Source: a bacterium (lineage in GTDB: Bacteria; Tectomicrobia; Entotheonellia; Entotheonellales; Entotheonellaceae). Taken from it: a stretch of DNA of 6,478 nt. Each line of letters starts with the position of its first letter. Position 1 is the first letter of the stretch. Below the pieces are notes generated by a model. That model did not search any database. It saw only the letters and a list, made by a program, of their open reading frames with translations, and was not told where the DNA came from. The stretch spans positions 1-6,478 of the forward strand of contig JAPULM010000646.1 of NCBI GenBank assembly GCA_027294925.1, written 5' to 3'. The translations under genes were made by a program, and so were the position numbers. This document shows, piece by piece, positions 1 to 4,598 of the stretch.

Positions 1-57
1 TGAGATGATGCGACCCCGTCTCGGAGGCCTCCCATGACGCTTCGCCTAGCCTGAGAG

Positions 58-63
58 AGGAGG
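58..63 (+). promoter_or_regulatory. Ribosome binding site of the UGSC selenoprotein gene
   Basis: AGGAGG lies 5 nt upstream of the ATG at 69, a near-ideal Shine-Dalgarno sequence. It fixes the start of the first gene and shows that the 109-codon stretch before the in-frame TGA is a translated gene rather than a chance open frame. No clear promoter is visible in the 57 nt before it. Confidence 0.85.
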
Positions 64-68
64 ACCCT

Positions 69-725
69 ATGGTTCAGCAAGCACTCACACTGACCATGCT
101 GTCACCGCTGCCGGTCTATCTCGACGAAGCAACCGACGGCATCCCTTTGGCACCTCGACCGGAGACCCTGAAAGGCCGTGTGGTTGGGCTGTTACCGAAC
201 TGGCGGCCATCGGCGATACAGATTCTGGAGGCACTGGGGAAGCTGCTTGAGCAACGCTACCAATTGCAGGCGGTGGTGATGGAACAGCCGGCCCGCGAAG
301 TGCCACAAAGCACCAGCGGTCTCATTGACACCATGGGAGAGACGCTGGATGACCTCGCCAGCCGGGTTGACGTGGTGATCACCGCCACCGGTGATTGAGG
401 ATCGTGCTCGACGTGGTGTAGCTACGTCACACCGGAACTTGAGAAGCGCGGCATTCCCACCGTCATGATTACCACCGATACCTTCACCAACTTTGCGCGC
501 CGCCTGGCGGCGACGCAGGGCTTTCCGTATGTCGTCATCGCGGAGACCCCGAATCCCATTCGGCAGTTGGACGAGGTCACCTTGCAGAAGCGGGTTCAGG
601 GCATGATCGATACCATCATCGAGGGCCTCACGCAGCCAGCGGACGTGATCCAGCGCCGCAATCAAAAGATCGCCGACGAGCAGATCCGACCCGCCGGTGT
701 CGTCCGTTCGGCATTGCCTGTCTAA
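69..725 (+). CDS. UGSC-family selenoprotein, read through an in-frame TGA (Sec110)
   Basis: Seen: an ATG frame with a strong RBS runs to TGA at 396-398 and continues in the same frame to TAA at 723-725. With TGA as selenocysteine the product has 218 residues. Sec110 starts the motif U-G-S-C (Cys113), followed by STWCSYVTPELEKRGIPTV (Cys117). Before it, residues 36-43 (GRVVGLLP) and 101-109 (DVVITATGD) look like beta strands of an alpha/beta fold. After it come TTDTF and the conserved-looking ETPNPI. No signal peptide or membrane segment is visible, so it is probably cytosolic. Known: a bacterial family carries the name UGSC (seleno)protein from this motif; its biochemical role is not established as far as I know. 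Inferred: Sec110 and Cys113 form a U-x-x-C redox centre. The alternative is a nonsense mutation or sequencing error, but the stop lies exactly at the family's Sec position and a SECIS-like hairpin follows. The gene at 840 probably belongs to the same operon. Confidence 0.9.
396..428 (+). promoter_or_regulatory. Selenocysteine UGA codon with candidate bacterial SECIS hairpin
   Basis: The UGA is at 396-398. After an 11-nt spacer, 410-416 (GACGUGG) pairs with 422-428 (CUACGUC) to give 7 bp including one G-U pair, with the 5-nt loop UGUAG at 417-421. The second loop base is G. Known: bacterial SECIS elements lie within the coding region just downstream of UGA, and the apical loop carries a G in its first two positions about 16-37 nt from the UGA. 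The E. coli fdhF minihelix has a similar 11-nt spacing. No bulged U like that in fdhF is obvious. A competing stem, 415-419 with 429-433 (GGUGU/ACACC), is also possible. SelB would bind this RNA and deliver Sec-tRNA. Confidence 0.7.
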
Positions 726-806
726 CGCAGCGTGCCGCGACGGCGCCATCCGAGCTGTTGAGCGGGTGAGGGTCGTTTTGGGGCGAGGGCGTTCTGCAGA
801 CCAAAT

Positions 807-834
807 AACCCTGTCGCAACATGAGAGGAGGGTT
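807..834 (+). promoter_or_regulatory. Ribosome binding site of the 840 gene, partly inside an inverted repeat
   Basis: AGGAGGG at 826-832 is a strong Shine-Dalgarno 7 nt before the GTG at 840, and supports that start. AACCCT (807-812) is the exact complement of AGGGTT (829-834), so a 6-bp stem with a 16-nt loop could mask half of the Shine-Dalgarno. This may tune translation of the second gene, or it may be chance. No terminator is seen in the 114-nt gap after 725, which fits co-transcription with the selenoprotein gene. Confidence 0.5.
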
Positions 835-839
835 GTAAC

Positions 840-1856
840 GTGGCGCAAACACCTGTGCATCTGGAGTCGGCTTCAGCTGCAGAACTTATGGCACAGGCGT
901 ACGACTACGCCTATGATCAGGGTTGGACCGACGGGCTGCCCATCATTCCCGCCACACCGGAGATGGTACAGCGCTGCATCGCGGCATCTGGCCGTGACGC
1001 CGATGCGGTTATCGGGCTCATTCCACCGCGTAAGGGTCGCGCCACGGTAGAAGCCATCGCCACCAACGCGGTCATGGCTGGCTGCCGACCCGAGTACATG
1101 CCGGTCATCCTTGCGGCGCTCGACGGCCTTACCGACCCAAACTTCCCGCTGGAGTTTATGCAGGTGACCACCAACCCGATGACCCCCTTGCTCCTGATCA
1201 ACGGACCCGTTCGGCATCAGCTCGACATCAACTACGGGAGCGGCTGTCTGGGTCCAGGGTGGCGTGCCAATGCGACCATCGGCCGCGCCATCCGTCTTGT
1301 CCTACAAAACCTCGGGGGTGCCCTGCCAGGGGTCTACTCCAAGGCCAGCTTTAGTTCACCCCTACGCTACACTTATGTGTGTGGCGAGTATGAGGAAGAG
1401 AACCCTTGGACGCCCTTCCATGTCGATCGCGGCTTCAACCCAGACGACAGTACAGTCACGGTGTTCAAAGCATCCAACTACTGTAACATCTCCGGCGGCG
1501 AAGGGGTTGGCGCGGACGAAATCCTGCGGCATATCGCAACCAACATGCCCCCAATGTATGGCGGCGGCGATGGTTCACTCTTGCTGCTCGGCATTAACCA
1601 TGCGCGGTCGCTCCACGAAGCCGGCCTCAGCAAGCGTGCTATTCAGGAAAAGCTCTGGGCCTACGCGACGCTCCCAGAGGAGATGTTCGCGGCCGACTTT
1701 GCCGTCATGGAACAGGCCGCAGGCCGAGGACATGCGGGGGTGCTGCAGCGCACCAAGAGCCCGGACGAGATCTACCTCGCCGTCGCCGGTGGCCCCGGAC
1801 CCCAGGACGTCTACATTGCGGCAGGATTGCCACAAACCCGGTTGATTCAGAGTTAA
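840..1856 (+). CDS. Conserved protein of unknown function, likely UGSC partner
   Basis: I do not assign a function. The 338-residue product starts at GTG with a strong RBS and ends at TAA. It has no signal peptide or membrane segment. Distinctive stretches are DQGWTDGLPIIPATP (26-40), NPMTPLLLINGPVR (112-125), the Gly/Cys-rich NYGSGCLGPGWRANATIGRA (131-150), EEENPWTPFHVDRGF (185-199) and YCNISGGEG (214-222). There are five cysteines, at 46, 82, 136, 181 and 215. From memory, proteins with the WTDGLPxIP start are a recurring uncharacterised family, and I have an impression, not checkable here, that they occur near UGSC proteins. The dense Gly/Asn/Pro motifs suggest a real active site rather than a structural protein. 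The 114-nt spacing and shared strand suggest an operon with the selenoprotein, so it may be the substrate-binding or catalytic partner of the U-x-x-C redox centre. It is not a recognisable reductase: no Rossmann GxGxxG or FAD motif is apparent. Confidence 0.85.
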   Translation: MAQTPVHLESASAAELMAQAYDYAYDQGWTDGLPIIPATPEMVQRCIAASGRDADAVIGLIPPRKGRATVEAIATNAVMAGCRPEYMPVILAALDGLTDPNFPLEFMQVTTNPMTPLLLINGPVRHQLDINYGSGCLGPGWRANATIGRAIRLVLQNLGGALPGVYSKASFSSPLRYTYVCGEYEEENPWTPFHVDRGFNPDDSTVTVFKASNYCNISGGEGVGADEILRHIATNMPPMYGGGDGSLLLLGINHARSLHEAGLSKRAIQEKLWAYATLPEEMFAADFAVMEQAAGRGHAGVLQRTKSPDEIYLAVAGGPGPQDVYIAAGLPQTRLIQS

Positions 1857-1951
1857 ATTACCTAGACCTGCCTGTACATAAATTCTTGCATGAAATTTGG
1901 CAACCACAGCCCCTTTCCCCATCGCCGGGTAAGGTTGGGACGGGAGGGAGA

Positions 1952-1969
1952 GGACAAGAATTTCTGTCC
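1952..1969 (+). repeat. Imperfect palindrome upstream of ubiX
   Basis: GGACA (1952-1956) is the exact inverted copy of TGTCC (1965-1969). The 18-bp unit is symmetric at 14 of 18 positions. It ends 25 nt before the TTG start of ubiX and 8 nt before the AGGAG. It could be an operator or a small leader hairpin. The rest of 1857-1994 holds no gene and no promoter that I would defend. Confidence 0.35.
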
Positions 1970-1977
1970 AGCTACTT

Positions 1978-1989
1978 AGGAGCAGAGGG
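1978..1989 (+). promoter_or_regulatory. Ribosome binding site supporting the TTG start of ubiX
   Basis: AGGAG (1978-1982) lies 12 nt and GAGGG (1985-1989) 5 nt before the TTG at 1995. The second has the better spacing. Together with the family-typical N-terminus KRLIVGISGASG encoded directly after the TTG, they select this unusual start codon. Confidence 0.6.
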
Positions 1990-1994
1990 TCTCG

Positions 1995-2570
1995 TTGAAA
2001 AGGCTTATTGTAGGGATATCCGGCGCCAGTGGTGTGATTTATGGTATTCGTTTGCTCGAAGTGTTACAGAATGTAGAGGACGTCGCCACCCATCTGGTGA
2101 TGAGTAACGCCGCCAAGCGCACGGTCCAGTTGGAAACGGATTACACCATTGAAGATATAGAGACCCTGACTGATAAAGTCTACAAATTTGGTGATATTGC
2201 CGCTTCCATCTCTTCCGGATCTTTTCAAACCATGGGCATGGTGATTATTCCCTGTTCGATAAAAACGTTATCAGGTGTCGCCAGTTCATATAGTGATAAT
2301 CTTCTCCTGCGTGCGGCTGATGTGGTGCTCAAAGAACGGCGCAAATTGGTGTTGGTGCTGCGTGAAACCCCCCTGCACCTGGGACATGTCAGGCTGATGA
2401 TGCAGGCGATTGAAATGGGTGCTATCATCGCACCACCGGTGCCGGCCTTTTATCATCGCCCGAAAACAGTGGATGATATTATCAACCAAAGCGTCGGTCG
2501 TATTTTCGACTTACTCGATATTACGTTGCCCGAAGATTTGTTCCGACGCTGGCAAGGCCCTGAAGACTAG
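1995..2570 (+). CDS. ubiX: Flavin prenyltransferase, UbiX/Pad1 family
   Basis: The 191-residue protein matches UbiX length and layout. Known: UbiX joins a dimethylallyl group to FMN to make prenylated FMN, the cofactor of UbiD-type decarboxylases in ubiquinone synthesis or aromatic acid metabolism. Seen: the flavin-binding start GISGASG (7-13), SSGSF (73-77), the hallmark MVIIPCSIKTLSGVA (82-96), LKERRKLVLVLRETPLHLGH (112-131) with the conserved Arg and Glu, and PAFYHRPKTVDDI (150-162) with the conserved Tyr. The protein should be cytosolic and form a dodecamer like its relatives. The start is TTG. The gene looks more AT-rich than its neighbours, with many ATT, GAT and TTT codons, which may point to a separate origin. 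No ubiD homologue is in the window, so the partner decarboxylase and exact pathway are unknown. A BsdB/VdcB-like subunit of a hydroxyarylic acid decarboxylase is an alternative name for the same fold. Confidence 0.95.
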   Translation: MKRLIVGISGASGVIYGIRLLEVLQNVEDVATHLVMSNAAKRTVQLETDYTIEDIETLTDKVYKFGDIAASISSGSFQTMGMVIIPCSIKTLSGVASSYSDNLLLRAADVVLKERRKLVLVLRETPLHLGHVRLMMQAIEMGAIIAPPVPAFYHRPKTVDDIINQSVGRIFDLLDITLPEDLFRRWQGPED

Positions 2571-2808
2571 GTAGGTAATACCCTCTCCGTTTCCGCCAGG
2601 CGGTCACCTGATGTTCGCTTGTCCTGCATATCAACCTATTCCCGCTGCCCCCGACCAAACATTGTCGGGATGGCGACGCGATGCAGCTGGCGGTGGAAGG
2701 GGGCAACTACGAGGCGGCAGAAAAAGAGGACACCCAGGAGTAAAATCCGGTTAGTAGGTATTGTGTCCTCATCATTCGAGACAATCAATTTCTGTGGATG
2801 ACAACCCT
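2571..2808. other. Gap between convergent ubiX and panB with inverted repeats
   Basis: No convincing gene is seen. Two perfect inverted repeats are present: CCCGAC (2650-2655) with GTCGGG (2664-2669) around an 8-nt loop, and GAGGACAC (2726-2733) with GTGTCCTC (2763-2770) 29 nt apart. Neither is followed by a T tract on either strand, so they are not classical intrinsic terminators, although the position between convergent genes would suit a terminator. A 20-codon frame (ATG 2681 to TAA 2743) encodes MQLAVEGGNYEAAEKEDTQE, which reads like protein but has no RBS. Confidence 0.5.
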
Positions 2809-3702
2809 CTACAGGTTGCTGACCGCCGCTTCTGTTGCATTGACCGCCTGCAGAAAGAGATCGAGTTCCTCGTCCGGCATGCTGTACGTGTGCTCGGCGG
2901 CGGGGAAATGGCCGTGGCGCACATCATCTCGGTATTCTGTCAGCGTCTGGCTAATGATGTCGCCAACATTGGCATACTGCTTGACAAACTTGGCCACACA
3001 ACCATCAAGTAAGGTCAGCAGATCATGATACACCAGCACCTGGCCATCGCAGCCAGCGCCGGCCCCAATACCAATGGTCGGAATGTGGAGTCGCTGGCTA
3101 ATCAATTCCGCTACAGGCGCCGGGATAGCCTCCAGGACCACGGCATAGCAACCGGCCGCCTCAAGTTCCAGGGCGTCATCAAACAGACGTTGGGCAGCCG
3201 CAGCGGTTTTGCCCTGTACCCTGTACCCACCCAGCTTAGAGACCGATTGTGGGGTCAGGCCAATATGCCCCATGACCGGGATACCTGCATTAACAATGGC
3301 GCGTACGGTGGGCGCTGCTTCGCGTCCACCTTCGAGTTTGACCGAATCCATACTACCCTGTTTGAGAATGCGTCCGGCATTTTGGATCGCCTCGGCGGTG
3401 CTCGCCTGATAAGACATGAACGGCAGGTCGCCCACCAGATGGGCATAGCGGGCCCCACGTGCCGTGGCCCGACAGTGATGTAGCATGTCGTCCATGGTCA
3501 CCGGCACTGTACTGTCGTAGCCCAACATCACCATGCCCAACGAATCACCCACCAGAATCATGTCAATACCGGCCCGGTCGACCAGCAGGCCGGATGAATA
3601 GTCATAAGCAGTCAACATGGTGATGGGTTCTCTGCGTTCTTTTTTAGTTTGTATGGTCAGGATGGTGACCTTACAGCGCTTGTCACTTGGATATTTACTC
3701 AC
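2809..3702 (-). CDS. panB: 3-methyl-2-oxobutanoate hydroxymethyltransferase (ketopantoate hydroxymethyltransferase)
   Basis: PanB transfers a one-carbon unit from 5,10-methylene-tetrahydrofolate to 2-oxoisovalerate to give ketopantoate, the first committed step to pantothenate and CoA, in the cytosol. From the GTG at 3702 the protein has 297 residues, slightly longer than the usual 260-280. Seen in this numbering: MLTAYDYSSG (29-38), the metal and substrate site VGDSLGMVMLGYDST (51-65; Asp53, Ser54), VGDLPFMSYQAS (90-101; Asp92), VKLEGG (121-126; Lys122, Glu124), MGHIGLTPQSVSKLGGYRVQ (144-163), VLEAIPAP (189-196; Glu191, matching the catalytic glutamate) and IGIGAGAGCDGQVLVYHD (210-227). All expected catalytic residues are present. 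An in-frame extension to TTG/ATG near 3741 has no RBS, whereas GTG has a perfect one, so GTG is preferred. The marR gene lies 87 nt upstream on the same strand. No panC or panD is in the window. Confidence 0.97.
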   Translation of the reverse strand: MSKYPSDKRCKVTILTIQTKKERREPITMLTAYDYSSGLLVDRAGIDMILVGDSLGMVMLGYDSTVPVTMDDMLHHCRATARGARYAHLVGDLPFMSYQASTAEAIQNAGRILKQGSMDSVKLEGGREAAPTVRAIVNAGIPVMGHIGLTPQSVSKLGGYRVQGKTAAAAQRLFDDALELEAAGCYAVVLEAIPAPVAELISQRLHIPTIGIGAGAGCDGQVLVYHDLLTLLDGCVAKFVKQYANVGDIISQTLTEYRDDVRHGHFPAAEHTYSMPDEELDLFLQAVNATEAAVSNL

Positions 3703-3707
3703 GCGAT

Positions 3708-3714
3708 CCTCCTC
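3708..3714 (-). promoter_or_regulatory. Ribosome binding site of panB, decides the GTG start
   Basis: On the minus strand GAGGAGG reads from 3714 to 3708, then 5 nt, then GTG at 3702. It lies inside the coding part of the longer in-frame extension (to 3741), which has no such site, so it argues for the shorter protein. Confidence 0.85.
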
Positions 3715-3745
3715 GTAAGGCAGCCTAATGTCAAACATCAATTGG

Positions 3746-3764
3746 CGGTTCGCTCATCGAACCG
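3746..3764 (-). repeat. Perfect hairpin in the marR-panB gap
   Basis: CGGTTCG and CGAACCG form a perfect 7-bp inverted repeat around a 5-nt loop, between the end of marR and the start of panB. No T tract follows on the minus strand. It may be a processing or partial-attenuation hairpin in a marR-panB transcript, or an operator for panB. Confidence 0.45.
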
Positions 3765-3789
3765 TATCGATAATTGCCGTTCTTAGCGC

Positions 3790-4248
3790 TTAGCTTTCAG
3801 CCGCCACGCGCAGTCCAACTTTTCGGCACAGACGGGCTAACGTATCCTGCTCCTCTGACGTCAGAATGCTGAATTCCTCCATAACGATGCCAACGTGGCG
3901 GGGAAAGATCTCCTGGATGAGTTGCGCTCCGGCGTCGGTTAACTGCACCACCATAAAGCGGCGATCCGCGTCGTCACGTTCGCGGCATACGAAATCAAGC
4001 TTGACCAGATTATCGATCACAAAGGTGAGATTGGCATTGCTTTTTAGCATCTTGCCGGCCAGTTCGTTCTGGTGTAGGGGGCCCAGATGATGCAACATCT
4101 CCAACACACTAAACTGACTTGGGGTCAGCCGCACACTGGCCAGATGCTGATGGACACGGCTGAGCACGGTCTCCGCCGCCCGACTTAGCTTCACATAGGT
4201 GTCCAGGGCGCGTTTCTCAGGCTCGGTGCCGTTGTATTGGGTCGCCAT
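3790..4248 (-). CDS. MarR-family transcriptional regulator
   Basis: A 152-residue winged-helix regulator of normal MarR length. Seen in numbering from the ATG at 4248: an N-terminal dimerisation helix (about 12-38), the helix-turn-helix region LTPSQFSVLEMLHHLGPLHQ (41-60) with NELAGKMLKSNANLTFVIDN (61-80) holding the recognition helix, the wing and family signature DDADRRFMVVQLTDAGAQL (92-110), then C-terminal dimerisation helices. Cys88 lies near the wing and Cys141 near the C-terminus; this is not the N-terminal reactive Cys of OhrR, so peroxide sensing is not implied. The track-independent start choice is ATG, because AAAGG (4259-4255) lies 6 nt before it, whereas the in-frame TTG at 4254 and GTG at 4251 are too close to that site. 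Palindromes just upstream suggest autorepression. The ligand is unknown; possible targets are itself, panB downstream and the + strand fusion gene beyond the operator. Confidence 0.93.
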   Translation of the reverse strand: MATQYNGTEPEKRALDTYVKLSRAAETVLSRVHQHLASVRLTPSQFSVLEMLHHLGPLHQNELAGKMLKSNANLTFVIDNLVKLDFVCRERDDADRRFMVVQLTDAGAQLIQEIFPRHVGIVMEEFSILTSEEQDTLARLCRKVGLRVAAES

Positions 4249-4274
4249 CACCAACCTTTCGGATGGAATTAAAC

Positions 4275-4310
4275 ATCAAATAGTTTGATATTGAATAATT
4301 TAATATCAAA
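4275..4310. promoter_or_regulatory. Overlapping palindromes, probable MarR operator
   Basis: Two palindromes share a TTTGAT half-site. ATCAAA (4275-4280) and TTTGAT (4284-4289) are a perfect 6-bp repeat around TAG. The larger unit, 4284-4310, is a 27-bp palindrome with 12 of 13 base pairs matched: arms TTTGATATT and AATATCAAA, one mismatch (4293/4301), centre at 4297. The two centres are 15 bp apart. This very AT-rich element stands out from GC-rich surroundings and lies 27-62 bp before the marR ATG, where the marR promoter should be; a TTTAAT on the minus strand next to it (about 4267-4272) is a -10 candidate without a good -35. MarR dimers typically bind such palindromes. Confidence 0.75.
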
Positions 4311-4598
4311 AGGCAATAATGTCAAGAAAATCTGCCCAAACCATCTCTTCTCGCGGCGTTTCCCCTGTGGTATAGTTAGCCACCGGGGTCTGGGGCGTTC
4401 TCTGAGGGGCTGCCCTGATGCTAGACATGCGCCGCAGAATGGCATGGGGTGCCAGGGGCAACGCAGGATGAGGGTGTCCTATTGAAAAAGCATCATGTCC
4501 GCAGATGCAGCCCTACAACAATACGCACCCCATCGTCTTCAGGGTGAAGACGCCGGCATCTTTAGCAGTAAGATCAACGTGTAGACAGGAGACCTCCG
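4311..4598 (+). other. Long gene-free leader of the PLP-NifU gene with several hairpins
   Basis: Together with the operator, 4249-4598 is a 350-nt stretch without a credible gene. Seen: CCCCTGTGG (4362-4370) can pair with CCACCGGGG (4380-4388), 8 of 9 bp, with TATAGT, a possible -10 box, in the loop at 4371-4376; TGGCA (4440-4444) pairs with TGCCA (4450-4454), and around it TGCCC...GGGCA (from about 4411 to 4460) could close a larger fold; CGTCTTCA (4534-4541) and TGAAGACG (4545-4552) are a perfect 8-bp repeat around GGG. AGGAG (4587-4591) is the RBS, 7 nt before the ATG at 4599. The structure and the sulfur-amino-acid gene downstream make an RNA leader control element conceivable, but I cannot match it to any known riboswitch consensus. 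No classical T-tract terminator is present. Confidence 0.4.

Noticed and set aside
24..33. GGAGGCCTCC palindrome before the first gene.
   Set aside because: Ten bases with no loop cannot form a hairpin, and a single short GC palindrome is weak evidence for an operator.
192..860. Long minus-strand open frame of 222 codons opposite the selenoprotein gene.
   Set aside because: It is the antisense shadow of a gene with strong RBS and family motifs; the product is rich in Arg/His and low-complexity, without recognisable domains.
3025..3483. Plus-strand open frame of 152 codons inside panB.
   Set aside because: panB on the minus strand is certain by motifs and length; the opposite frame has no family-like sequence.
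3731..3736. Perfect TTGACA on the minus strand as a -35 box of panB.
   Set aside because: Seventeen bases later the DNA is the panB Shine-Dalgarno, not a -10 box, so a promoter there would start inside or after the RBS.
4285..4485. 66-codon frame in the leader of the fusion gene.
   Set aside because: It starts within the operator palindrome, has no RBS, and its sequence is not protein-like.
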